From Druceiella hillmani (taxonomy: Eukaryota; Arthropoda; Insecta; Lepidoptera; Hepialidae): a stretch of DNA of 64,000 nucleotides. Positions 11,511 through 23,189 of the stretch are shown piece by piece. The translations under genes were made by a program, and so were the position numbers. The notes beneath the pieces were generated by a model. The model ran no database searches. It was not told the origin of the DNA and was given only the letters and a program-made list of their open reading frames with translations. Each line of letters starts with the position of its first letter. The first letter of the stretch is position 1. Location of the stretch: positions 21,016,501 to 21,080,500 of the forward strand of contig JAYKKI010000006.1 in NCBI GenBank assembly GCA_039881145.1. The letters run 5' to 3'.

Positions 11511-14500
11511 TAAATATGCATTTACAAAATATGCAATAATTCCTAATAGCGCTTGATTTGTATTATAATTTCGAGAGATAGAAATGACTTCACAATTTTA
11601 TAATTTAAAAATTTGTATTGAAATAACATGCCAACATAATTACTAAATATTAAATCTATAAATAATTTACTAATATCAGCATAAACTTTTCAATTGCGTA
11701 ATTGAGGAAGTTAGAAGATTACGGATATTAATTCTTATATTATTTTAGTGTTTATTCTCTAAAATAATACCAAATTTTTTAAAACGATTTTCAGTTTTAC
11801 TTCAAAAATAGATTAGCGACTTAAATTTTAAATAAATGAGAATAAAACTTTTAAAGTATTTCCAATTTATTCACAACAGTCACAAAACTTAATCCCTGAT
11901 TTACTTTTTGGGAACTTAAGACTTTTTGTCATTCTTATATTTCCTGTATTTTTTATTCATGTGACATTTATATATATTCGTATTTCCAATTCTAAATGTA
12001 ATGAAAACTATTTTAATGATAGAAATTAATCAAAATATTTGCTATGAGCTAGCCAGTGGTATACAATGTTACCTACGAATTGTTCGTATTTTAATATTAT
12101 CTACATGGTCGTCTTCTCGCATGTTTATTAGCACTGAATATTGCAAAGTGTAAACAGGACACGTCAAGGACGAGCGTGCGTCTCGAGACAGCTTATGGCG
12201 GTTTTAAGGATGTTACCGGATACACGGGTCATGAACTATTTATTCAGTACTCGGAACACAATATAATGGCGACTCGAAATAACGTCGCACCATTGTTATG
12301 ACAAAAGCTTTCACGAAGTTATTCTTTGAGAGCAATGTCATTCTTGGATATTTATTTACGTCAGTTCCTAAGACATTACCTCTCGTATATTGATACTGGT
12401 AAGGGCTTCGTGTTTAAATAATCTTCCATATGTTTTAAGAAGTGACAGTAAGTTCAATAATTGTTAAGTAGCATAATTTGTATTTTTGTAAAAACCTGCA
12501 GTGGTAGTAATTTGTTTCGCCTGTTAAGAAAATTGCAATCAGAACCAAAAAATTTAAATAAGAAATAATTATATTTTCTACTTTTATTAGAAACTAAATA
12601 AGCAATATCAGAATCCATTCAGGCAACGTAGTCCTTTTCCTGTCATTCTGTTATCGATCTATATGTCTTTCGAGGTCTTCCAAACTTTTAATAATAATTG
12701 CTGATTTAATAGTTTTATACAGGTTATGTAAAGAGATAAACTGAGAATTCAGATATTGGAAAATTTTTGTTTTGGAAATGGGCTCTCTTACATGTAAAAT
12801 TACCAAAAGAATAAAGGTATGCATGTGACTATAGATCACTAGAAATAGTGTTTTAATATGAATTGAAAAAAAAAATTTAAACGTTGTTAGTTGTTATTCG
12901 GGCTTTTGTTGTGATATCATGATGGTTCAGATTTTTGGTTTAGTATTAAGTAACGATATGGAAGCACTTAATTATTTTTTGTGTATCCATATTGTTAGTA
13001 GCGCTTGTATTGGGCTATGTTTTATTTTTCTTGGGGTATTCCATATTTACACAAATATGGCATTTTAACCTTCATGACTGCAACATTATTAGGAGTTTAC
13101 TCTACTTTTACTAACAATATTGACAACGGAGTTATGTTGGGTCCATAACGCACTTCAATAATTGAATGATTTAGTATGAATAAATGAAATGATTTTATTT
13201 TTATTGATTAATAATCAAATATTCAGTTTAACGCTATATTTAAAAGATTAAAAGAGTTATGATTAATAAAATTAGAATTTTTATTTCAAATACGTGATAT
13301 TTTATGTCAAGGCAATATATAAACATATTGAAAATAATTATTAATAATAGTCAATATTTCCATAGAAATAGAGACACATTTAAAATTGTTTTATTTACCT
13401 GAGTACACGAGCGATAATTTTACTTAACAGGTGCATTTATAATCTTCTTTGTTTATTTAGTTTGACGTTCTAAGATATGCTTTTAAATAAATACATGTTT
13501 TTTGTCGTTTCTTTGCCTGGCGCAAACAGAGATTAATAAGTACATAATTGTTGAAACTATGAAAGTGTTTTTGTTTTCTTCTTGGTTACCTAATAATATT
13601 TTTAACTAAGAAATGTATTCTAAGTCTTAAGAAGTTATGGTAGTAGAATATATTCTACACTATAAAGTAGCTTGTTTTTATTCCAAATAAATACATGGTT
13701 ATTTAAGTAATTAAGGAGCGCTAGCGCCGCTGGACTGCTGCTATTATAAGCAACTTCTTCATCATTATATCACCAGTTCGCTACAAGAATCAAATTTGAT
13801 CATAAATATTGTGATCCATGAACGAATTGGCTAGTGATAGAGAGTACTTGCTTAGATAATAACATGTATCACGAACTTGGTAACGGAATATAACGGATCG
13901 TAAGATTGGGCCGTAATGTAGCCTTCCAAAATCCTACTTATCTCTCATTTCTACGTCACTCAAATAATTTTGAAGAAAATTACTGCAAGTGTCAGTTTGA
14001 AAATAGCCGCTAGCATAAAAGTAAAAAAATCGCTAAATGCATTAAAGTGTACCATCAGCATTATAAAAACCTTACATTCTATCCCAAACATTGACTAACG
14101 AAATATAATATTCTATGAGATTGTTTTTAAATTTCTCAGCAATACCACAAACATTCAATGATTCAAGTAAAAGTAGGCAAGTATTTTTTCTTAAATTTTG
14201 ATGCACACATGAAGTTTCAAATTATGTTTATATGTGATGGGTTTTCGAACAAAATTAATTTAAAATGTTAAAATTGAGGAAAGGCTAATCAAACTGTTCA
14301 TTAAGTATTTACATAAATAAAAAGGTAAGTAAATTTTTATTAACAAAAGGTATTTGTAAAACAAATGGGTGTTAATGTAGAATTTTATGGTCAACAAAGC
14401 AAAATTCCAATATATGAAAAAAACTTGGGATAATATTCGGATGTCAAGAATTTAAAAACCTTAAAAGCGTTTTATTCATATACAAGGAGAAAATTTTTGA

Positions 14501-17096
14501 AAATATTTAGTGTATTTTTTAAAGCTGTCTGACATTTTTAAAATTCATTACGTTAATTTCTGTGGTGAATTTAAATATTTATACCTAAGTCAATTACAAA
14601 TGAACATGTCATTAGAATGAAAATTATAAAGCTACTTAAATTTACTTCTGTGTTCATAATTGTTTTGATAACGAGGATATAATTTTTTTTCAAATTAAAA
14701 TACGGTGTTTGTCAATATTCTTATCTGGTTTAATTAAGATTTGAATTTAAAAAAATAATAATAACAAATGAATTAGTATATTAGATATTTTTAAATTAAA
14801 ATATGTAAATTACAAAATTTTGACACAAGAAATTAACGTAAAGACAATCTTATAGTACACAACGATGAAAAAACATGAATTATATATATTTGTTTGTTGC
14901 TTTATAAATCATCGCCTAGTTAAATATTTATTCCGTATATGTCTGCCTATATTTCTCTGCCGTCTACCGGATGGCACGTAATCGAGCGATCTACATACAC
15001 ATATGCACATGTGTATCTACATCCGGAGACTAAACGTGCTCCCGGCGGACATACTGCCGATGAACGCGCTAATGTAATAAGGCCATGAGATCAGATAGGT
15101 GGGAAAATTTAAGACGGAAAAGCAACAAGCTGAAGTAATATTACATTTTACATAAATATTGCTAAAATAAATATTCTGTCAATAATATTATAATCATAAC
15201 ATAGTTTCTAAACACTGCTTATTTTCAATTATTGAAAAATTTTGGGATGTCAAACTAGGTTTTTTGCAAACGATATACAATAAAGTTTACCTTTTAATAT
15301 TATTTTTTAGAGGAAATTAGGCTACTTTTTACCGTGAAATATTTGCTCTGTTTGTGAAGAAAACTTTTAAAACTTAACAAACAAAACTTTGGTTTCTTGC
15401 ACGAGTTTTGTGAAGTAGAATAAGTTTTCTGCCCTCGAATGAGTTTGATGTTTCAAACTCATGAATATGCAAACTTCGGCTTTTCTTTACCTCTCACGAG
15501 CGCAGAAAACTTAATATAGTTAATATAAAAGTTTATGTGATTTTACGATGTGAAAATCTGGAAGTAATTGCAGTTCGAAATTTTGGGTCGTTGTACGGAA
15601 ACAAGGAATTCGCATAATTTCATCGTGTCTATCCATGGTTACACATTCATAATTTCTACTTTTCTAGATTTATATAAGTATATGAAATCTTGCACGTAGG
15701 TGTTTGATATGAAAATATTAAAAATAGTATGTAGCAAAATACAAAATTAAACATGTTGTAACAATTACCCTCATTTTCATATGGAACTATGAAAAAAGTA
15801 ATTCTTTTTTCGCACATCCCGTTAGGTAGGACGTAATTGGCTCTCAAAATTAGGATAATATTTAGAATATTCAAATAACATTTTTAACTCAGTTTTCCAA
15901 ACTTTAGGTTTTAAGTAGGCATCTTACCGTTTATTAAAATTTTAACAATTTGGTTTAAAAAATCAGAAAGTAATTTGGGTAACACTTAATTAGAAAATTT
16001 TAACAAATAATTTTGATTAATTGACATAACAAATTTCAAGGTATTGGCTATAAGCCAATGCGGATTTTCACATTTTAAACATGTAAACACGCAGTTAGTT
16101 CATTTTATACTTTCGTTCTTTTTCTGTTTCAGCTGTTTATTTATTTATGGAAGAGATTGGATTTGCTTTTCCGCACACATCTTTAATAGTCCTTTTTCCC
16201 AATTTTACCACTTACTCAACTACCTTTCTTTTTCCGACTGGTAATATGAAGACTTTTTTAAGTAGTATCGTTTTTTAAGAAAATAACTATTTAAATTACA
16301 TTCCTACATTTGGTCCACTAATTAACATGATTGTTTATATAATTTTGAACCTAATTTAAAGTATTAAAATTCGTAGTCAAATTTACATCCGGAAAAAGAT
16401 AATTGTTTTTTTAATTGTGGAGAAAAAATAATTGTTTTCAAATTTATCTTTAAGAAATCAGTTACCTAAAAAAGCCATGACCTTTCTCAGAGGCATGACA
16501 TTGCTCAGAGGCAAATTTCTGTATAACATCACGCTTTAACAGGAATTTTTTTTAATTTTGATGAAACGAATTTTTTTCGCAAATATTTTCAAATGTAACA
16601 ATATTTCAACACAAGGGAAAACTTTTTTCGGAAATTTTTTATTATATTTATCTTTTCGCAATCACCCGTCGTAATAATTGTTTGCTTAACTGGCATGAAT
16701 ACAGGGTAAACTGTTACATTCATTTGTCTATTTAGTTACTATTAAGGTTGTGTCAATATTTTTAGAGTGTCTACACATCCTTCAAGGGTTTTTACCTGTC
16801 TTCATGTTATGCCTATCTTCTGATAATGATTCCATGAAGTAATGTCAGTGTATTATTTCTAACTTTTTAAGTCACAATTCGCCGTATCCAAAATAATTTT
16901 TATAGTTCAATTTTGCCAATCGTTTTCTCTTCTATATTGTAAAAAAAATTTCAGGTTTCGAAATTGAATAGTCAGCATGGAATATTATTGTTCTGAAGAA
17001 CCTGTCTATCCCTGCGTTTGTTGGAGGCCTCTAGTAAACTAGAGAGAAAAAGCGAATAGAATGTGTTATGGTTTCAAAATTTACACTATTTTTAGT

Positions 17097-17185
17097 AATC
17101 AATATAATATGATAACTTAACACATTCTGTTTTATTTTGACAACTTATATTGATAACCCAATCAATATAATATGATAACTTAACC
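17097..17185 (+). repeat. 25-bp direct repeat, 63 bp apart
   Basis: The string AATCAATATAATATGATAAC followed by TTAAC occurs twice, starting near 17097 and 17160. Block C shows no such duplication, so it arose after the blocks diverged. Confidence 0.7.
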
Positions 17186-17987
17186 CAATTTCCAGCAGTT
17201 ATATGTATTTTGAATTCTATAGTTCTCAAACACAAATTACACGAAAAATAAAGACAATTGATCGTAAGTAATAGCATTAGAAAATTGTCAATTAAACTGC
17301 AGAAGCACTAAGAATTAAATCACAGTTTAAAATTATGCCACAAAGTACACTTTGCAAATTAGCTCATCATACAGATTTGAGGATATTTCAGGAAATGTTT
17401 GTTGAATGACGTTTAATTGGATAATGAATGTATAGTTATTTCGTTATAGTTTTGTGAAGGCGCGAATGTATTTTGTGATTTAATGGTGAGTAGATTAATG
17501 GCTGAATTTTTTTCCCTTACTTATTCTCTGAACTCGAAGAAATATTAAGCCATATATAATTCGTACCAGTGTACTTCGATTGAGTGTGTACGATTATATA
17601 GCAGTGCATTGTTTGTACGTAAGCAAAATTCTTTTTAAATTATGTGAAACTTTTAATGAATTCAAGCGAAATAAAGTGTAATGAAGTGGTAGATATGCAT
17701 GAGTTGGCGTATTAAAGAAGTTACAGTGAACTCTAAAACTACTTAAGACTTAACTCGATATTTCTCCATCTTCTTTCATGAACATAGAGATTTGCAGCTA
17801 CAGCGAAGCTCCGTTATTGTTTCTAGACTAGTTGCAACTTCGAGTCTGACCTAGTTTTTCAGCCATTACGCAAATGGGATGCATTTTTGTGAATCGATTA
17901 TCGGCTCACAAATGTCAGGGTGATGCTTTTTTACACATTAGGAAAATTTGTTTCGGATTCCACTTTCGATTCATAATTTTGAGATGT

Positions 17988-18035
17988 GAAAAACTGTAGT
18001 CACAGATGATCATACATCTGTGACTACAGTTTTTC
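17988..18035. other. Perfect 21-bp hairpin
   Basis: The arms 17988-18008 and 18015-18035 are exact complements (GAAAAACTGTAGTCACAGAT plus G) around a 6-base loop ATCATA. The corresponding place in block C has a different, weaker palindrome, so this hairpin is specific to block B. It may be the remains of a small inverted-repeat element. Confidence 0.7.
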
Positions 18036-18700
18036 TCTATAATCAACATGAGCTACATTTATGGCATTTATTTTATGGTTATGGAAAAAAACGGGAAAAA
18101 AGAGTGTATAAGTGAAGCGCGGTATTCATATAAAAAAATAATTTTTAGTTGTTGAAGTAGAGTTATTTCATGTTATTTATTTTATTTTTAAAAATGTTTG
18201 TAGATAAGCATTCCAAAGTTAACACAAGAATTATATGTAATTTTGCACTAGAATTAAATATTTATTTTTTGCCGCCATGATTTTTGGAAAACCATATGTG
18301 TTGTGTTTTATTTTGAAACTTTTATATTTTGATTATAGAAAATAATTAAACGAATGTTTGTTATTTTATGCGTAGTTATTATTGATGAATTGTTTATTTT
18401 GTGTTTATTGTTATATTTTTCCAGAAAGAAATTTTTTTTAATACTGAAAAACTATGCACAATAGTGTAAAAAACGTCACTTATATATGAGAAATATTTAT
18501 ATTACTGATTTGGGTACATTTGAAAAAAAAACAACTCAACAAGAAGAAATAATTTATTTATTCTTTGATGCAGTAATTTTCAACGTTTTTTATATTTTGC
18601 AGCCGATTTCCGAGGAATTTTATCCATTTTAGTTGTGTCTTTCAGATTCTTTTCATCTGCTACGTATTTATTTATTTTTTATTGTAGGTAACGTAATTTT

Positions 18701-19984
18701 ATGTCGACCTTTTCTCATTAACTTAGCTGAAGCAATGAGTGGTGCTATAATAACTTATGAATTTTTTCTTTTTTCTAAGAGTTGACTGTAATATTTCTGA
18801 ATTTCAAAGTTGTCAAACTGTAAAATTGAATGTTGTTCAAAACTTTGCAACGATCTTGTATCACGTTAGTAAGGTAACATATTAATCTCTTCCAAATTAA
18901 AATAATTGAGTAAGGTGCAGATGAGATTCACATTATCTTATCAGTGTGTTGTTGAAATCTACACTTTATATATAAAAAAAGGGGAAAGACCATTAAAATG
19001 AAACCGGAGAGTATCTACTTCAAAGTGAAAAAAAACCTGAGGCACAATATTAAGTCTTTGCCGCTTAATAGTATAGAAATATAGAATTTCCTCTGAAAAA
19101 CTTAACAAAGAAATTATTTCATGGATTTTATAGTAACATAGGGAAGTTAAAATCGCAGACGCTAATTTCTTGTAAAATATCCTTAATTTTATTCCTTTTT
19201 TAATTGTGATTTGCATATCGGTTCGGTCGACAACAACGTCCTTTTCTTTACCTTTTGTGTTCAGATATTTTTATGTAATCGGGTATAAATTTAATATCTA
19301 TTCTTTTATCGCATTAAATGTACAATAACTGTAACGATTATCAATATATTAAGTGTTGCTTATAAGGTTTTTTAATAAATATACTGCACAGGGTTGTAAA
19401 CCTAATTTAAATAAATGCAATCATGCATGAAACGTAAAAGAGATTGACTGTATCATTGACATGACCACCAGATTTGAGTGTGAAAATATATATGATTAAA
19501 GGAATAGTAATTTTTTTACAATGTATATATTTTAATGTATTTACAATGTATTATTATCTTTGTTAGGATTTCAATACGTTACTATAAGTAACGATGTAAG
19601 ATGAATTCAAAAATTTTAACACAATTTTACTTAATTTATTTCAATTCGTATCATTGAAACACAATTTAGTACAGAATATATGGAATCAGAACTTGGTATA
19701 ATAGAACAAATGTAAAATTCAGTTTGCTTGTAGTAACAGTGACTTCTGCCAGTCACACATTTTTCAATATACGAATATGCCGTTGTTGAATATAATGTCG
19801 AAGCGGTTAGATTTAAAATTTGCCGAAACACGTCTATTAATCACCACAACATTAGCAGCGTTATTAAATAAAGTAAAATGACTGTTCATGTGTACAGTGC
19901 ATTCATAATTTTGAATAGGAATATTGTATATTTTTGGCGTTAATTTTGTAGAATTTCTATATAATTTACACACACACACACATA

Positions 19985-20035
<51 letters not shown>

Positions 20036-20420
20036 TATTCATTACATATCCATAGATGGCGCTGGATATACTTTAAATCGAGCAATAAACTTTTACATCC
20101 CTACATACTCAGGCAAAATGGGCATGCCCAGAAATGAAGAGTTTGTGTGTATACTTATCAAAAACGCATTTCAATAATCTGCGTGTAAAAATTCACTGAT
20201 TAAACCAGTTTATAATAAATAGTGTTTAAATCAATATTACCGTATAGCAGAGGATTTTAAATTCATCCCTAAAATTTCTTTTCTATAATTCACATATATA
20301 TTTACATATAATTCACAAGCTACCGTGAAACCTTTCTGTAGTCACTATATATTCGTGTTAATGTTGAACAATTTGTATATATTAAGCCACTTGACTGTTT
20401 TGTACACCAAAATTAGTTTG
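18701..20420. other. AT-rich sequence with a long TA microsatellite
   Basis: No gene was recognised. A CA tract at about 19971-19982 runs into a (TA)n tract at about 19983-20032. The frame read through it is an artefact of the repeat. Confidence 0.6.
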
Positions 20421-20423
20421 TAG

Positions 20424-20815
20424 TGTTGCGTACAGATTGGTGAAATGTAATGAAATATTCTACGTACCTTTCATCAGTCTGGATGCTCGCGCGCACGAAC
20501 CGTGCATCTACATGATCATGTTTGTTTCCGGCAAATCTACACGCATGAACTGTGCATTCAGAGACCATTAATCGCGCATGTTTTTTTGGCCGGTTATGTT
20601 CGTGCATGTGCGCAGTTCAAAACAAGCCGTCCACGCCCGCGTACAGACTACGTAGCGTGTGCATGAAATGCACGGTTCGCGCTGGTCGGGCGTCTAAACT
20701 ATGACAATTAATTTCAAAGTGTGTTACTTTGCATATTACATTGTAGCAATGTGGACGGCAAATTATTTCATTGCATGTTACATTATATGTTACCTTCACC
20801 AATGTATACGCAACA
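20424..20815. mobile_element. MITE with terminal inverted repeats and TAG target duplication
   Basis: A 392-bp non-coding element. Its ends read TGTTGCGTA(C/T)A(G/C)ATTGGTGAA inward from both sides (19 of 21 matches). The similarity continues inward through ATGAAATA, and a further inverted pair lies near the middle (GCGCACGAACCGTGCAT against ATGCACGGTTCGCGC). It is flanked by TAG on both sides (20421-20423 and 20816-20818). A 3-bp target duplication suggests a PIF/Harbinger-type origin, but I do not recognise the terminal sequence, so the superfamily is uncertain. The core is much more GC- and CpG-rich than its surroundings. The two minus-strand frames inside it are not genes. Confidence 0.7.
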
Positions 20816-21715
20816 TAGTATAGTGTATAATTCTAGATTTCATTGTATTAATTTTAATGGATTACTAGACCATAAATTAAATTAGGAAACGAAAACAATC
20901 GAAAAGAAATAAGGAAGTTATTAGTTAAACAAAGAAATGGGGGAACTGGTATTAAACCACGAATCCTATATATAAAACCACCTTAAATAACACTATAAAG
21001 AGAATAAAATTTAAACAAAACACCAATGTGGTACTTAAATATAATACCAGAAGATTATCTTGAGGAAATTTTTGTGAAGAAGAGTATCAAATGTCAGATA
21101 TATTGATGTATATAAAACGCTACATAAAATATTAAAAAACCAATCCCACAAAATGTTTCTATTAGATACAGTAATGGAAGTTAAGCTAGAAGTAGGTATC
21201 AAAATACTAAAAAAATTGCAGAACTTGTGGAAAAATATTTCAGCAGAATGAAAGAGAAAAATATAAGAAGATTAAGCTGGATATTTGAGTCATTAGCAGA
21301 GATAAAATATAAAAAAAAGCATTTGGTCTTGATCTCATCAAAGTTGAGATTTCACTACAGTTGCGAGACAGAACAATCTAAAAATTAACCCACTTGTTTA
21401 AGGTTTCATTCAGACTCCAATATGTTCCTAAATTATGCAAGGTGGCAAAAGTGTTGTTGATACAGAAACCAGGAAAACCATAGCATGCAGTAGTATCATA
21501 TAGAGTTAGATTTCTGATCCAAGTTTTACAAAAAAACTGCTATTGACAGGACTCAAACCATTAATGAAAAAAAGAAAACTAATATACGGGTATAGAAAAA
21601 GTCATGCGACTGTTGATCATGTACGCAGGATTACCAAATTCATTGAGATGGAACCAGAAAAGGATAAGGCCAGTTCCACTACCTTTCTAGATATATCGCA
21701 GGCTTTTGACAAAAG

Positions 21716-21789
21716 CCATATGACAAATTATGGTACTGATACAAAACAAATACCATATGACAAATTATGGTACTGATATAAAAGCTCCG
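21716..21789 (+). repeat. 37-bp tandem duplication inside the LINE relic
   Basis: CCATATGACAAATTATGGTA plus CTGATACAAAACAAATA occurs twice in direct succession, just after the RT motif A. It arose after the gene had died. Confidence 0.75.
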
Positions 21790-21924
21790 CAAATACCTGC
21801 ATAAATAATATTTAAAAAATACTTATCAGATAGATTCTCCATAATATAGTAGGAAGAAGCACATTCGAAAGCAAATAATTGTTGAAGTTCTAAAAGAGGG
21901 TGTTGTAGGACTAGATTTGTATCT

Positions 21925-22080
21925 ACTGGGTACTAAAGATATATCTGACTTGAGTTACGATAATGTTACCTTCTCTATAAAGATATATCTGACTTTAGTT
22001 AAGATATTGATATCTCTGACTTGAGTTAAGATACTGATACCAAAGTTATCTATGACTTGAGTCAAGATACTGTTACCTTA
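21925..22080 (+). repeat. Degenerate minisatellite
   Basis: About four imperfect units containing TATCTGACTTGAGTTAAGAT and ACTGATACC lie in a row within the LINE relic. Confidence 0.65.
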
Positions 22081-23189
22081 ATTACAGTTACGTTCGTTGA
22101 CGACACGGTAAATTTATCAGCCTGAAACCATCGCAAAAAAGTAATACAAAATTCATAAATTTATGTAGAACAGTTCAACAGCTGGACCAAAAAGTTGAGA
22201 ATAAAATTGAATAAAACATAGTCCGTTCATTTTCACTTCATCACCATAAGGATTCAACATTACCCAATCAGAATAAATGATGACTAGATTCCGTATGAAA
22301 CTATTATAAATTACATGGATATCCTACTTCACTAAAATAAAAAAAAACTATGGTTACGAAGACGGGAATCCAAACTATCTATTCACAATAAGACACTTTT
22401 GTATAATGAGATACTTAATTCTGAGTGGAGTTACGGCCTTTAACTTTGGGGATGTGCCAGCGAGAGTAACACACAAATAATACGGCAATTCCAGAATAAA
22501 GTACTAAAAAGGGTCATAGATGCTCCATGGCTCCATGGGTCCTACGGGTAGTGACATCCATAAAGACGTAGAAGTTGACAACGACAAACCGACTATCATC
22601 CAATAAGTCAGAAACAATGAAGAAAGTCTTCATCAACACGTGAATGTCAAGATCCTCTAGTTCTTTAATAACATGAACCAAATTAGACGGGTCAAGAGGA
22701 CTAAACCCCATGAAATTGTGTAGTGAAGTGAGTTAAAAAAAGCAGAGCATGTGCGGTAATGTAAAGGAAAAATAGTCCAAAAATAAGTGACAGAAATAAT
22801 AAAAAACTGGGGACTGCTTCCGAGTAAAAATTTATATTAAGGGATTCCATGTTACAAACAAATTATTCACTGTTCAAATGTGAACGGATTGTAATATTAT
22901 TTAAATAAAATATTAATAATGCCGAAAAAAGTTATACAAATTTCATATCTGTACTAGACTGAATTGGTTAGTTTCGCATTTCAGTCCAATATATTATAGA
23001 AACATCCTCAATAGATATCATTTTCTTGCCCTTTTATATTCGATATTTTCCTATAAAATCTCAAATATTTTACGTTCTTCCTATTCCTATTTCATATTTG
23101 ACTTGATACTAAATTCTTATAAGTTAATATTTGCCAGAAATAGATCCTTACAACTCTCCAATGATTACAATAGACAGGCGCAAGTTTAA

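Larger units (their letters stand above)
9300..14899. other. AT-rich inter-block sequence, no gene recognised
   Basis: Apart from the small hairpins and the tandem repeat listed separately I find no gene, RNA gene or transposon domain. Slightly GC-richer patches occur at about 12,110-12,300 and 13,715-13,760 but hold no recognisable frame. No counterpart of the left part of blocks A and C was found here, although its expected place before block B would be about 13.6-14.9 kb. Confidence 0.5.
14900..18700 (+). repeat. Segmental duplication block B
   Basis: Second diverged copy of the block seen at A and C. The left part (14,900-17,060) aligns with A and the whole aligns with C. Good anchors against C are CTACATACACATATGC (14991 against 24780) and GTGAATCGATTA.CG (17889 against 27744). 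The offset grows from about 9.79 to 9.86 kb because of indels. The right part (17,400-18,700) has a counterpart in C but none was detected in A. No shared open frame is seen, so the unit looks non-coding or long decayed. Confidence 0.65.
21180..22720 (+). pseudogene. Jockey-clade LINE reverse transcriptase relic
   Basis: A decayed open reading frame of a jockey-type non-LTR retrotransposon, which encodes the endonuclease/reverse transcriptase that copies element RNA into chromosomal DNA. Frames are broken, but conserved blocks appear in the right order: KAFGLDLIKVEI near 21318 (family KAPGxDxI), QKPGKP near 21463, HATVDHVRRITKFIE and FLDISQAFDK at 21603-21714 (RT motif A), TFVDDTVNLS near 22095 (a degenerate FADD motif), KVLKRVIDAPW near 22500 and the C-terminal RRVKRTKPHEIV near 22690. 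The GVPQGS block is hard to see, and a minisatellite (21925-22080) occupies part of that region. The endonuclease half and a poly-A tail were not found. It is therefore 5'-truncated and inactive, and the upstream limit is approximate. Confidence 0.75.

Noticed and set aside
19764..20042. 92-codon frame beginning MNTLYIYIYIYIYIY
   Set aside because: Translation of a TA microsatellite.
20413..20802. Two minus-strand frames with many His and Cys residues that suggest zinc fingers
   Set aside because: They lie entirely within the MITE, and the His/Cys content comes from repeated GTGCATG text. There is no regular zinc-finger spacing.
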